Assembly: GCF_002077155.1 (NCBI RefSeq)
Contig: NZ_CP015027.1
Location: 1,714,501-1,778,500 of the forward strand
Origin: Sporosarcina sp. P33
Lineage (GTDB): Bacteria; Bacillota; Bacilli; Bacillales_A; Planococcaceae
Length of the DNA stretch: 64,000 bases
Reading direction: 5' to 3'
Both the position numbers and the translations under genes were made by a program. Below, piece after piece: positions 50,139 through 59,113 of this stretch (the stretch's first letter is position 1; every line of letters starts with the position of its first letter). Below the pieces are notes generated by a model, which was given only the letters and a program-made list of their open reading frames with translations, was not told the origin of the DNA and ran no database searches.

Positions 50139-50908
50139 AAACAATCATCTATAAAGATCAAGACAATTTGCTGATGGGTATGACTATGAAAGACCGCAGA
50201 GAACCGGAATGTCATAACATCGCATTGCACGCATGCCAATCTGCGGATGATGTGATGAGCAACCGAAGGCAGCTGGCACATTTCTTACAGTGCGATGTAC
50301 AGGATTTCGTATTTGCCAATCAAACACACAGCGCGAACTTCCACAAAGTAACAGAGAGTGATCGCGGTAAAGGTGCATGGAAACAGGAAACCGCCATCCC
50401 CAATACAGATGCACTGTATACATTTGAGCCGAACCTCGTCTTGTGCAGTTTGACGGCGGACTGTGTGCCTGTATTATTTTACAGCGATCACAGCACGCTG
50501 ACTGGGGCAATTCATTCCGGATGGCAAGGGACCGTAAAGGAAATTACGTTGAATCTGTTTCGTCACCTGCAGCACGAGGAGCATTGTGATCTGAGCCATG
50601 TCCATGTTCAGATTGGCGCTGCGCTCAGTCAAGATAAGTTCGAGGTGGATGAAGATGTCTGTATGAAGTTCCATAAGCTTGGCTACGCAGACGAATTCAT
50701 TTTCTATAATTCAGCAACCAAAAAGTATCATATCGATAATCAGCTGGCAGTAAAAAGACAATGTGAACTGGCAGGAATTCCTGAAGCCCACATTACGATC
50801 GACCGTACTTGCACTTTCCAGAGTCCTAACGGCTTTTCTTATCGTGAAGACAGACAAGCAGGCCGTCATGTCAGCTTTATCCGCAGATCCGCGAAAAAAA
50901 CACAGTGA
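50135..50908 (+). CDS. pgeF: Peptidoglycan editing factor PgeF / YfiH-type laccase-domain protein
   Basis: 257 residues. The metal-site residues are visible: NQTHSANFHKV (His), LTADCVPVLFY (Cys) and GAIHSGWQGTVKEI (His), together with the C-terminal DRTCTFQSPNGFSYREDRQAGRHVSFI. In E. coli PgeF removes peptides with L-Ser in place of L-Ala at the first position from murein precursors; other members were described as purine nucleoside phosphorylases or phenol oxidases. Here it is the second gene of a two-gene unit with an amidohydrolase rather than beside cell-division genes, which is unusual and may indicate peptide editing or salvage. Confidence 0.85.
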   Translation: MKTIIYKDQDNLLMGMTMKDRREPECHNIALHACQSADDVMSNRRQLAHFLQCDVQDFVFANQTHSANFHKVTESDRGKGAWKQETAIPNTDALYTFEPNLVLCSLTADCVPVLFYSDHSTLTGAIHSGWQGTVKEITLNLFRHLQHEEHCDLSHVHVQIGAALSQDKFEVDEDVCMKFHKLGYADEFIFYNSATKKYHIDNQLAVKRQCELAGIPEAHITIDRTCTFQSPNGFSYREDRQAGRHVSFIRRSAKKTQ

Positions 50909-50932
50909 AGGAATGATCCTTCACTGTGTTTT
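50895..50932 (+). terminator. Intrinsic terminator of the amidohydrolase-pgeF unit
   Basis: AACACAGTGAAGGA and TCCTTCACTGTGTT form a 14-bp stem around a 4-nt loop and overlap the pgeF stop codon. Confidence 0.9.
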
Positions 50933-51015
50933 CTCATTTCAAATTTATTTTTGGAAAAGGAACTGTCTGTCCTACTGCGGACTCGGACTGCGCATTTACT
51001 TGAGCCTTTGCTCAA

Positions 51016-51363
51016 TTAATCCTTAGGATCTTCCAGTGTCCGATCCACTTTCCTGCGCTTTGTTTTTAAATCAAGCTCTTCACCGAACTCTGTGTTGTAG
51101 TTCACATTTCTAATCCGGTCAAAACGGTCGTTAGGCTCCACTTCCCTTTCGACATCCGTTACGATTTCCTCATTTGATTTAAATAGAAGTCCAATCGTTA
51201 CCAGGCCGCTCAGACCCACAATGGCATAGACAAGCTTTGCAAGAATAGTCGTTTGGCCTCCAAACACACTGGCAACTAAATCAAAGTTAAAAAATCCAAT
51301 CAATCCCCAGTTAAGCGCGCCAATAATGACCAATGTCAGCGCAATACGCATTAAAACGCTCAT
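51016..51363 (-). CDS. DUF378 domain membrane protein (YuzA-like)
   Basis: 115 residues from the ATG at 51363, 8 bases after AGGAGG. The DUF378 unit occupies residues ~1-62: LTLVIIGALNWGLIGFFNFDLVASVFGG followed by LAKLVYAIVGLSGLVTIGLLF, two TM helices. The C-terminal ~50 residues are charged and probably cytosolic. Function unknown; many Bacillus genomes carry short copies without this long tail. Confidence 0.82.
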   Translation of the reverse strand: MSVLMRIALTLVIIGALNWGLIGFFNFDLVASVFGGQTTILAKLVYAIVGLSGLVTIGLLFKSNEEIVTDVEREVEPNDRFDRIRNVNYNTEFGEELDLKTKRRKVDRTLEDPKD

Positions 51364-51530
51364 GTTGTACACCTCCTCAATATATACGATTGAATCCAGT
51401 ACGATTTTGTATAGATTCTTTATTATAGTTCACTGAAAGAGACTTTTCATACATTTTCATACAAGACAGTTCTATTTTTATCTTTCAGACTCTACAGTAG
51501 AAGAACATTATCTACGAAAGCAGGGATGAA

Positions 51531-52448
51531 GTGAGAATAAATGGTGTTTTTTCAGGCGGCGGATTAAAAGGTTTTGCACTGGTCGGTGCTGTACAGGAGC
51601 TGAATGATCAAGTTTATCGATTTGAAAACGTAGCAGGAACGAGTGCGGGGGCAATTTTGGCGAGCTTCTTGGCTGCAGGCTATACTGCCGATGAAATCGA
51701 AATCATGCTGGCTGAAGAAGATTTCCAGTCCTTGCTGGATCCTAGAAAAACGCTGTTGCCGTTTCCATTTATGAAATGGATCTCGCTTTATTGGAGAATG
51801 GGTTTGTATCAGGGAAAAGAATTGGAGAATTGGTTTTTTGATAAGCTTGCCCGTAAAGGCTGCTATTCATTTGGCGATCTTCCGGAAGGTTCGCTGAAAT
51901 TAGTGGCATCTGATTTAACGAACGGCAAGATGCTGGTGCTCCCTGATGATCTGGAGCAATACGGTTATCATCCTGAAAAGTTTTCGATCGCGAAAGCGCT
52001 GAGAATGAGCTGCGGTATTCCATACTTCTTTGAGCCTGTGCGTCTCGACGGACCAAACGAAACAATCGTTGTAGACGGAGGTGTGCTCAGTAATTTCCCT
52101 ATGTGGATTTTTGATGATGCATCGGCCAAAAAGCGGCCGACCATCGGATTGAAGTTAAGCCGAAATCAAAAAGACGTGCCGGGGCGTTCCATTCACAATG
52201 CGCTGCAATTATTTGAAGCATTATTTTCCACAATGAAAAATGCACATGATGAGAAATACATCTCACGTCAGCATGAAAACAACGTTGTCTTCATTCCGGT
52301 GGAAGATTACAGTGCCACACAATTTGATCTAAACGAAGAGCAAATGGAAGAGTTACTGTCCATTGGACGCAGCCGCACCAAAGAGTTTCTGTTAACATGG
52401 CAGCCTGTAAACCTCAAGTTAGCCAGTAAGCATATGTCATATAAATGA
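51531..52448 (+). CDS. Patatin-like phospholipase family protein
   Basis: 305 residues from a GTG at 51531 with AGGGATGAA upstream. Patatin landmarks: FSGGGLKGFALVGAVQEL (oxyanion glycine loop), VAGTSAGAILASFLAAGY (GxSxG nucleophile Ser) and IVVDGGVLSNFPMWIF (catalytic Asp in DGG). No TM segments or signal peptide. It is predicted to be a cytosolic acyl hydrolase of the RssA/YlbK type acting on phospholipids or lysophospholipids. Single gene. Confidence 0.9.
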   Translation: MRINGVFSGGGLKGFALVGAVQELNDQVYRFENVAGTSAGAILASFLAAGYTADEIEIMLAEEDFQSLLDPRKTLLPFPFMKWISLYWRMGLYQGKELENWFFDKLARKGCYSFGDLPEGSLKLVASDLTNGKMLVLPDDLEQYGYHPEKFSIAKALRMSCGIPYFFEPVRLDGPNETIVVDGGVLSNFPMWIFDDASAKKRPTIGLKLSRNQKDVPGRSIHNALQLFEALFSTMKNAHDEKYISRQHENNVVFIPVEDYSATQFDLNEEQMEELLSIGRSRTKEFLLTWQPVNLKLASKHMSYK

Positions 52449-52519
52449 AATATTTGAATCTGAAGCAGTTTAAAACACCGTTACGGCGGGTAAATTGACT
52501 TATAAGGAGGGCTGCAATT

Positions 52520-52675
52520 ATGAATAATGTAAATGAAAGTTCTATCTTCATCAGAGAACTTGAGCTGCTTAGTGATGAGTATCAAACTGCACCCGCCGAT
52601 ATCAAAACGATTATCTTACAAGATATTCAGTTACTTGAATCTGCGATCTCCCTGTTACAAAGTGACGTACAGTGA
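52520..52675 (+). CDS. Small hypothetical protein, 51 residues
   Basis: ATG at 52520-52522 after a perfect TAAGGAGG, stop TGA at 52673-52675. The product begins MNNVNESSIFIRELELLSDE and continues into LQDIQLLESAISLLQS; it is acidic, largely helical and without TM segments, with leucine spacing that could form a coiled coil. No family is recognised. The ribosome site and codon pattern make it a likely real gene. Confidence 0.62.
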   Translation: MNNVNESSIFIRELELLSDEYQTAPADIKTIILQDIQLLESAISLLQSDVQ

Positions 52676-52698
52676 CTTACTATATATAGATTTTGGCC

Positions 52699-52926
52699 TC
52701 AACGAAATAATTGCAGCATTTTATAGTCCCGTTCTGCACGTTCCTCTCCCGTTGCCAAGTCATATTTTTTTAACAGATGAAACATCTCATTTAATGTCTC
52801 TTGATCCAATGGCTTATCCAAAAACGACGTACAGCTTTTCACCAGTTCTTCGGGCATGAATGCCTGCTGCTCTGTTAGCTTTTGCACCACATCCTGAACC
52901 GTGTGATCAATTGGGCATTTGCTCAT
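52699..52926 (-). CDS. Small soluble hypothetical protein
   Basis: 75 residues from the ATG at 52926, nine bases after AAAGGAG. The sequence starts MSKCPIDHTVQDVVQKLTEQ and has FMPEELVKSCTSFLDKPLDQETLNEMFHLLKKYDLA and a basic/acidic end (TGEERAERDYKML). It is helical with two Cys and no signal or TM segment. Resembles small group-specific Bacillus proteins of unknown role. Confidence 0.68.
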   Translation of the reverse strand: MSKCPIDHTVQDVVQKLTEQQAFMPEELVKSCTSFLDKPLDQETLNEMFHLLKKYDLATGEERAERDYKMLQLFR

Positions 52927-53121
52927 GTACATTCACTCCTTTGTCTACCACCATATCACAATATTCAATAATTTTAAAATGAAGACTTGTTGCTTAATTA
53001 ATAGGAGCTGCGAGTCTTTTTTGCTCTACGTTTTCTTTTATTGCTTTTCTGTAAAAGTAATTTATGCCAGATATGCACCTGCAGCTGTATTTCATTCGAC
53101 AGACGGGGAGTTGAGCAGACC

Positions 53122-54450
53122 ATGACGACTAGTGCAAAACGCAGAAAAAGCATTTCTCCCCCTGCTCTCATTGCATTGTCCTTTTTGTTCACTATTATAA
53201 ACGGCACATTGCTTTTGAAATTGCCTATCGCCACACAACGGCCGATCAGCTGGACAGATGCGCTATTTACCGCCACTTCGGCTACGACAGTGACAGGTTT
53301 AAGCGTGTTTGACATTGCTTCTACACTCACAGTTTTCGGTGAAGTTGTATTATTGCTGCTGATTCAAATCGGAGGAGTAGGATTAATGGCGTTTGCCGTT
53401 GCAGTGCTCATCATTTTGGGGCGGAAAGTCGGGATGAAAAATCGGATATTTATCCAGGAAACATTCAGTTACCAGTCTATCGGCGATACTGTACGATTTG
53501 TCGGTGAGATTCTTACGTTTGTCATTGTAATTGAAGCCATCGCATTCATCACTTTATCTATCGTGTGGGTGCCTGAATTCGGCTGGAAACATGGTTTATA
53601 CTACAGCATCTTCCATACAGTCTCCGCCTTCAATAATGCGGGTTTTTCTCTATTTCCTGATAACTTGACTTCGTTCGCAGGAAATCCGGCAGTGACGCTC
53701 ATTCTTTCCTCATTATTTATTATTGGCGGAATTGGATTTATCGTTGTGAAGGATATCATCCAAAAGAGATCGGTTCAGCACTGGTCGCTGCATGCGAAGA
53801 TGATGGTTTTCGGCACATTGACAGTGAATACCGTTGCTGCGCTTTTCTTGCTGATCCTGGAGTTCCATAATGAGAAAACAATCGGCAGCTTACATTTCAT
53901 TGAAAAATTGTGGACTTCCTATTTTCAGGCCGTAACACCGCGTACGGCCGGATTTAATATGGTGGCTATCGGAGATATGGAGGAACCTTCACTTCTGCTT
54001 ACTCTTATCCTGATGTTCATCGGAGGAGGCAGCGCGTCCACCGCCTCCGGTATTAAATTAACTACTTTCATGGTTATAGTATTAGCGACTCTAGCCTATT
54101 TTAGGGGAATTAAAGAACCGCATATTTTTCGTCGAACGATTAAAACTGAGATTGTGTTTCGTTCCATGGCAATAGGTGCAGTCAGTTCCGGTGTTGTTTT
54201 TGTCGCTTTATTTTTACTGACGATTACCGAGAGAATGCCTATTTTTCCTTTGCTGTTTGAAACAGTATCAGCGTTTGGAACAGTGGGGCTTTCTTTAGGT
54301 ATTACAGGTAATCTAAGTTCTGCCGGTGAAGTAATTCTCAGCTTCGTAATGTTTTTAGGCCGTATCGGTCCACTGACGCTCTTCTTCCTGCTCATTCATA
54401 ACAAAAAAGAATCCTATCGTTATCCATACGACCAGGTTCAGACAGGTTAA
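53122..54450 (+). CDS. Potassium uptake protein, TrkH/KtrB family
   Basis: 442 residues from the ATG at 53122 with ACGGGGAG upstream; the longer open frame is rejected on length (KtrB is about 445). Four P-loops of the SKT fold are visible, e.g. SWTDALFTATSATTVTGLSVFD (filter 1), HTVSAFNNAGFSLF (2), QAVTPRTAGFNMV (3) and ETVSAFGTVGLSLG (4), each followed by a TM helix. It needs a KtrA-type gating ring, not encoded here. It takes up K+ with Na+ during osmotic upshift. Confidence 0.92.
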   Translation: MTTSAKRRKSISPPALIALSFLFTIINGTLLLKLPIATQRPISWTDALFTATSATTVTGLSVFDIASTLTVFGEVVLLLLIQIGGVGLMAFAVAVLIILGRKVGMKNRIFIQETFSYQSIGDTVRFVGEILTFVIVIEAIAFITLSIVWVPEFGWKHGLYYSIFHTVSAFNNAGFSLFPDNLTSFAGNPAVTLILSSLFIIGGIGFIVVKDIIQKRSVQHWSLHAKMMVFGTLTVNTVAALFLLILEFHNEKTIGSLHFIEKLWTSYFQAVTPRTAGFNMVAIGDMEEPSLLLTLILMFIGGGSASTASGIKLTTFMVIVLATLAYFRGIKEPHIFRRTIKTEIVFRSMAIGAVSSGVVFVALFLLTITERMPIFPLLFETVSAFGTVGLSLGITGNLSSAGEVILSFVMFLGRIGPLTLFFLLIHNKKESYRYPYDQVQTG

Positions 54451-54497
54451 TAGATAGCGGCAAGCTTCCAGAGATCATTCTGGAGGCTTTTTTATCG

Positions 54498-54539
54498 TTG
54501 ACTTAACTGTTATAACTGTATACACTGTTCATATACAGT
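54498..54539 (+). promoter_or_regulatory. Promoter with inverted-repeat operator for the second GntR/ABC operon
   Basis: TTGACT at 54498-54503, 17 bp, TACACT at 54521-54526. Perfect 8-bp arms ACTGTATA (54515-54522) and TATACAGT (54532-54539) straddle the -10, as expected for a GntR/YtrA-type dimer site. Confidence 0.75.
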
Positions 54540-54562
54540 ATATAACGAAAGAAGGTGATGTA

Positions 54563-54934
54563 TTGAATATTGTCATCTCCAATTCAGCGAACCAGCCGAT
54601 TTATTTACAAATTAAGAATCAGCTGAAAGAGCAGATTCTACTAGGCGCACTGAAAGAGAAAGAAGCGCTGCCATCTATACGCAAACTGGCGAAAGACTTG
54701 CAAATCAGCGTAATTACAACAAAAAAAGCATATGAAGAACTAGAACGGGATGGGCTGATTGAAACATTTCCGGGTAAAGGATCATTCGTCGCCGCACAGA
54801 ACCGTGAGCTTTTGAAAGAAGAACGTTTAAAGAAAATCGAAGAACAGCTGGTGAATGTGATTGAAGACGGACGGGCATTTGACGTAGGCCTTGAAGAACT
54901 CATTCATATGCTGACTTTACTTTACGAGGAGTGA
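54563..54934 (+). CDS. GntR family regulator, YtrA subfamily
   Basis: 123 residues from a TTG at 54563 with GAAGGTG upstream. Winged helix: QPIYLQIKNQLKEQILLGAL, ALPSIRKLAKDLQISVITTKKAYEELERDGLIETFPGKGSFVA (residues ~32-75). The short C-terminal helical tail has no ligand domain. It leads an operon with an ABC ATPase and an ABC-2 permease, and its promoter carries a matching inverted repeat, so autorepression is likely. Paralogous in layout to the 26130-26492 regulator. Confidence 0.88.
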   Translation: MNIVISNSANQPIYLQIKNQLKEQILLGALKEKEALPSIRKLAKDLQISVITTKKAYEELERDGLIETFPGKGSFVAAQNRELLKEERLKKIEEQLVNVIEDGRAFDVGLEELIHMLTLLYEE

Positions 54935-54939
54935 AGAGA

Positions 54940-55800
54940 ATGGAAAATATAGCTGAAGTACGGAATCTGACGAAGCATTTCGAGGGTTTTGCATTGAATG
55001 ATCTCAGCTTCGACATTAAAAAAGGGTTCATTACCGGATTCATCGGGGCAAATGGCGCAGGAAAAACGACGACGATTCGCTGTCTGATGGACTTGATTCG
55101 ATTTGAAAAAGGAGATATACGGGTTTTTGGCGAGTCCCACGAACATGATACAGCGGAAATCAAGCAGCGCATCGGCTTCGTCTATGACGCAAATTTCTAT
55201 TATGAGGATCTTACTATTGAAAAAAACAAACGAATAATTGCTCCTTTTTATACAGATTGGGATGATGAATTATTTTATTACTATTTGCGGAAGTTTCAGC
55301 TGAATACCGCAAAACGCGTAAAGCATCTGTCGAAAGGAATGCGCATGAAGTTTTCACTGGCGATGGCTCTTTCTCACCATCCTGACTTTATTATTATGGA
55401 TGAACCCACAGCCGGGCTGGACCCGATCGTACGGCGGGAACTGCTCGATATGATGCAAGATCTCATACAAAATGAGGAAAAAGCCATCTTCTTCTCGACT
55501 CACATCACAACCGATCTGGAGAAAATAGCAGACTTCATTGTTTTCATTCATGACGGCCGAATTGTTTTTCAGGGAGAGAAAGAGGAATTCACAAAGCGCT
55601 ACGTCTTAGTAAAAGGCACCGCAGATCAGCGCTGTCTGCTGACTGGTTTACCTGTAATCGGATTACGTGCAACAGACGTCGGCTTTGATTGTTTGGCGGA
55701 TACCGAGGAGATTTCTGCAGAACGCCTGCAAGAATTGCTTATTGAAGAACCGACACTTGAAGATATTATGTACTACACAGGAAGGAGCGGATCCGAATGA
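54940..55800 (+). CDS. ABC transporter ATP-binding protein, YtrB-like
   Basis: 286 residues from the ATG at 54940, eight bases after AGGAG; a GTG nine bases upstream overlaps the GntR stop and is less likely. Walker A GANGAGKTT, signature variant LSKGMRMKFSLAMAL, Walker B FIIMDEPTAGLDP and switch His FFSTHITTDLEKIAD. The Lys in LSKGM is shared with the ATPase at 25225. It energises the permease encoded next, whose start overlaps its stop by 4 bp. Substrate unknown. Confidence 0.88.
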   Translation: MENIAEVRNLTKHFEGFALNDLSFDIKKGFITGFIGANGAGKTTTIRCLMDLIRFEKGDIRVFGESHEHDTAEIKQRIGFVYDANFYYEDLTIEKNKRIIAPFYTDWDDELFYYYLRKFQLNTAKRVKHLSKGMRMKFSLAMALSHHPDFIIMDEPTAGLDPIVRRELLDMMQDLIQNEEKAIFFSTHITTDLEKIADFIVFIHDGRIVFQGEKEEFTKRYVLVKGTADQRCLLTGLPVIGLRATDVGFDCLADTEEISAERLQELLIEEPTLEDIMYYTGRSGSE

Positions 55801-56468
55801 ATGCTTTAATCAGAAAAGATTTATATACGCAAAAAGCGAGTACGTATTTCCAAGCGGCCTTGTGGTTCGTCATCTTTACAAACTTTTTTACAGATGGTCA
55901 GCCGGTGCGCCATGTCTTACTGCTGGTATTCACCGCTTACATCATAGCAACTTCAACGAGCAACAAAGCTTTTGAGAAAGAGTCAGTACTATTAAATAGC
56001 CTTCCGGTCACCAGAAAACAATTCGTCGTGGCTAAGTATGCGGCCGGTTTCATATGGTTCGGCCTTTCCGCAGCCGCGGTGCTCGTTTATATCTTCTTAT
56101 TTGCTACGTTTGCGCCATTTCCTGCCCGGATGATGACGGTACCTGAATTACTTATCGCACTGGGATGCTTTTTCATCATTATCTCTCTATTTTATCCCCT
56201 GCAATTCAAAGCGGGCTACGTACTGGCGATTTCTTTGACAATTATCTTGCCATTACTGAGCCTGATGTCGTTCAGAATCATACTGAACATCATGGAAAAT
56301 CCACGAATGGTAACGGAACAACAATTCTTTCGTCAGACCGCAGAACTTGTTACTGCCAATCAGTGGACTATTGCATTCTCCGTCCTTCTCGTCAGCGCCT
56401 TGGTGACATGGCTGTCGATTCTGTTATCGGTACGAATTATCCGCAAGACCGATTTTGATCATGTATGA
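55797..56468 (+). CDS. ABC-2 type transporter permease
   Basis: 223 residues, about six TM helices (for example ALWFVIFTNFFTDG, LLLVFTAYIIATSTSN, AAGFIWFGLSAAAVLVYIFLF, LLIALGCFFIIISLFYPLQF, AISLTIILPLLSLMSF and WTIAFSVLLVSALVTWLSILLSV). The pattern SNKAFEKESVLLNSLPVTRKQFVVAKY after TM2 is typical of ABC-2 permeases of the YtrC/BcrB kind. Co-translated with the ATPase. Envelope-stress or antibiotic-linked export is possible but not shown. Confidence 0.82.
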   Translation: MNALIRKDLYTQKASTYFQAALWFVIFTNFFTDGQPVRHVLLLVFTAYIIATSTSNKAFEKESVLLNSLPVTRKQFVVAKYAAGFIWFGLSAAAVLVYIFLFATFAPFPARMMTVPELLIALGCFFIIISLFYPLQFKAGYVLAISLTIILPLLSLMSFRIILNIMENPRMVTEQQFFRQTAELVTANQWTIAFSVLLVSALVTWLSILLSVRIIRKTDFDHV

Positions 56469-56474
56469 TGTTTG

Positions 56475-56550
56475 AAGGCGGACGCTTTCCGCGGGCATAG
56501 CTTGTGTCTATGCATTCATGCAGGTGTTGCCGCCTTACACTCCAGTCAAC
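56475..56550. repeat. Decayed copy of a GC-rich dispersed intergenic repeat
   Basis: The ends AAGGCGG (56475-56481) and CCGCCTT (56530-56536) pair. The left part GGCGGACGCTTTCCGCGGGC and the right part CCGCCTTACACTCCAGTCAA resemble the two ends of a repeat I recall from many Bacillus and Planococcaceae genomes, while the middle is short and AT-rich. It follows directly after the ABC permease gene. The recall is from memory and unverified. Confidence 0.5.
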
Positions 56551-56668
56551 TAAGTGACAACTTTTCACTTACTCTCTAATCGCACTCCATTGCAGAACAA
56601 TAACAGTTGAATTCGTAAGACATTCTTGGCAGTTGATAAATTTCAGTTCTCAAAACGCAATTGGCAGA

Positions 56669-57085
56669 CTACAAGGCTGATAACTCGTTTAAAAACGGCA
56701 GCAAAACTTTTTCAAAATCGGCCGATTCATCATTGGCCAGCTGTCGTAAATAGTGTGCTGCCTTGGACTTTTGTTCAGCCGATAATTGCGCGTATAATTC
56801 AGGATCAGCAAACTTCTTCATAATACGAGCTACTGTGTAAATTTTAGATTCTGTTGTCATACGCATATAGTTATACTGCATTTCCGCATGTCCATACAGT
56901 GTATATAACGCCTCTGCATAATCTGAGTCGTACTCTTCATTTTCAAAAAAGAGCGCACTATCTCTTAGCGTATCTTGAATACCATGATCCATCCCTGCTT
57001 CATAAACAATCATTTTATTATAAAATACAAACGCCATAATACTGCATAATATCGCCAATACACTAAGGCTCACTTTTACTTTCAT
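56669..57085 (-). CDS. Hypothetical membrane-anchored protein
   Basis: 138 residues: one N-terminal TM or uncleaved signal (VSLSVLAILCSIMAFVFYNKM) and a helical, charged extracytoplasmic domain (GIQDTLRDSALFFENEEYDSD, AEMQYNYMRMTTESKIYTVARIMKKFADPELYAQL). The ATG follows GGGGGATAG. No family is recognised. Single gene beside a decayed repeat. Confidence 0.6.
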   Translation of the reverse strand: MKVKVSLSVLAILCSIMAFVFYNKMIVYEAGMDHGIQDTLRDSALFFENEEYDSDYAEALYTLYGHAEMQYNYMRMTTESKIYTVARIMKKFADPELYAQLSAEQKSKAAHYLRQLANDESADFEKVLLPFLNELSAL

Positions 57086-57318
57086 AGTACTATCCCCCGG
57101 CTTCTCTAATTTAAGTAAATTACAATCCGCAGTTCGCTGCGTTACATCGCCTATCTATTAAGTAAACTGCTCACTTATAATGTATTTTAGCTTGAGAATT
57201 TCTTGTGCCTTTCCGCGTTTCCAATTATTTTTAGAGTCCTAATGAAAGAAACTGGCTGACTCGTGATTTTTTAGGCGGTGTACTATTGATAGTCGCCTAG
57301 CATACTGATACAACGAAA
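57086..57318. other. Intergenic stretch between the 56669 gene and selO
   Basis: No gene is visible. It contains a nested inverted repeat (TAGGCG ... ACTAT-TG-ATAGT ... CGCCTA, about 57282-57299) preceded by a T run. The flank is not terminator-like on the strand of selO; its role is unclear. Confidence 0.4.
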
Positions 57319-57355
57319 ATGGGGACAGCAATTCATCTGCGAATTGCGTCCCCAT
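57319..57355 (-). terminator. Terminator downstream of selO
   Basis: ATGGGGAC/GTCCCCAT outer stem and GCAATTC/GAATTGC inner stem, followed on the minus strand by TTTTCGTTG. It lies ~65 bp after the selO stop. Confidence 0.7.
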
Positions 57356-57418
57356 GTATCATGCTTTTTAACGTTTCTCCTCAAGTATTGGCCTTTACTG
57401 CAGCAGAAGACCTTTTTT

Positions 57419-58873
57419 TTATGTTCCACAATACGTCTGATATGAACTGCCGTCAGAAGGCGGGGCTGTATATTCTTCTTGCTCTGCTGTATATGCGTAA
57501 GGATTTTCGAGGACGTTCAGCAGCTTTACAAAAGACCGCATATCTCCGTCTTCCGCTGCCTGCAGCGCTTCTTCCACCCGGTGATTTCTAGGAATTACTG
57601 AAGGATTATACTGTTTCATCAATGCTTCTGCCGCCTGCGAATCTTCAGGCTGACGCTGCAGTCTGGCTGTCCATCGCTCTTTCCACTTCATAAACTCCGG
57701 GTCATCAGACATTGCTTCTTGCTGTCCAAGCGTTAATGAACGAAAAGTATTCGTATAATCCATCTGTTGACTTTCCATGATCGTGAGCAAATCTGTTACA
57801 AGTGTTTCGTCGCCCTCTTCTTCATTGAACAAGCCCAGTTTCGACCGCATTCCGCCCATCCATTCCATGACATACAGCTTCGCGAATTCAGCCAGCCTGC
57901 TCTCAGCCAGCTTCACCGCTTCCTCTTTCTCTTCGTGAAGGAGAGGCAGGAGTGTTTCGGCAAAGCGGGTCAGATTCCATTCCGCGATACCCGGCTGATT
58001 GCGATATGAATAACGTCCCTGCACGTCAATGGAACTGAAAACGGTTTGCGGGTTATACGTATCCATGAATGCGCACGGACCGTAGTCAATCGTCTCACCG
58101 CTGATTGTCATATTATCAGTATTCATCACACCGTGAATGAAACCTGCAAGCTGCCACTTGGCCACCAAGGAAGCCTGGCGTTTAATAACGTGCTCAAGCA
58201 ATGACAAATAGGGCTGCCGGGCATCAGCAGCTTCCGGTACATGGCGCGTAATTGCGTAGTCCGCAAGCGTCTGCAAATCTTCTGTTACTTGTCTTGCAGC
58301 AGCGAATTGAAAAGTACCGACACGCAAATGACTCGAGGCGACTCTGGTCAGCACGGCCCCGGTCAAAACGGTTTCGCGGTAGACAGGCTCTCCCGTCACT
58401 GTCACAGCTAAACTGCGTGTTGTCGGAATACCAAGTCCATGCATTGCCTCACTGATCAGATACTCACGCAGCATCGGCCCCAGCGCCGCACGTCCGTCTC
58501 CGCCGCGCGAATAAGGTGTTCTCCCTGATCCTTTCAGCTGAATGTCCACCCGTTGCCCCTGTGGTGTCACTTGCTCACCGAGAAGCATCGCACGCCCGTC
58601 ACCCAGCATCGTAAAATTACCAAATTGATGACCTGCATAAGCTTGGGCAATCGGTTCAATATCTTCTATTTTTGAATTTCCCGAAAAGATCTCCACGGCA
58701 TCTTCTGCCTGCAATAGCGACGCGTCAAGTCCCAATGAAACAGCCAGCCTGTCATTGGCAATGACAAGCTGTGGCGCACTGACGGTATTAGGTTCTACAA
58801 TCGAGTAAAATGCATCCGGCAACTGGCGAAAACTGCATTCTATATTCCATCCTAACAGGTGATTACGCTTCAT
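57419..58873 (-). CDS. selO: Protein adenylyltransferase SelO (YdiU)
   Basis: 484 residues matching SelO pseudokinase-fold AMP transferases: [90 protein letters not shown] (residues ~115-162), [25 protein letters not shown] (metal/catalytic loop) and the C-terminal YQTYCGT. It transfers AMP from ATP to Ser/Thr/Tyr of redox proteins. The C-terminal residue that is Sec in some homologues is absent. The ATG follows GAGGAGAA. Confidence 0.95.
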   Translation of the reverse strand: MKRNHLLGWNIECSFRQLPDAFYSIVEPNTVSAPQLVIANDRLAVSLGLDASLLQAEDAVEIFSGNSKIEDIEPIAQAYAGHQFGNFTMLGDGRAMLLGEQVTPQGQRVDIQLKGSGRTPYSRGGDGRAALGPMLREYLISEAMHGLGIPTTRSLAVTVTGEPVYRETVLTGAVLTRVASSHLRVGTFQFAAARQVTEDLQTLADYAITRHVPEAADARQPYLSLLEHVIKRQASLVAKWQLAGFIHGVMNTDNMTISGETIDYGPCAFMDTYNPQTVFSSIDVQGRYSYRNQPGIAEWNLTRFAETLLPLLHEEKEEAVKLAESRLAEFAKLYVMEWMGGMRSKLGLFNEEEGDETLVTDLLTIMESQQMDYTNTFRSLTLGQQEAMSDDPEFMKWKERWTARLQRQPEDSQAAEALMKQYNPSVIPRNHRVEEALQAAEDGDMRSFVKLLNVLENPYAYTAEQEEYTAPPSDGSSYQTYCGT

Positions 58874-59113
58874 ATATTTTCATTCTCCTCTGCGTGATGC
58901 TGTACTATGAATTGCTTTTTGTAGTATTCCCTCAAAACACTAAATGTTCACCAGGCTGCAAATGATACATCCTGAATAAGAAACTTGAAGCACCGCGTTT
59001 AATGGCATTTAGAACTTTTTGCTTAATTTAGACATGATTTAACACTAAGATATATTGAATTATATGCAATAATGTCTATAATAGTAAGAAATACCTTTAT
59101 AGGAGGCCATTTA

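Noticed and set aside
53041..53121. N-terminal extension of the KtrB-like protein
   Set aside because: The extra 27 residues are Cys-rich and unlike the family, and the ribosome site supports the ATG at 53122.
57282..57299. Terminator or small RNA at the nested inverted repeat
   Set aside because: The T run lies on the wrong side for a terminator on either neighbouring gene, and no promoter could be identified.
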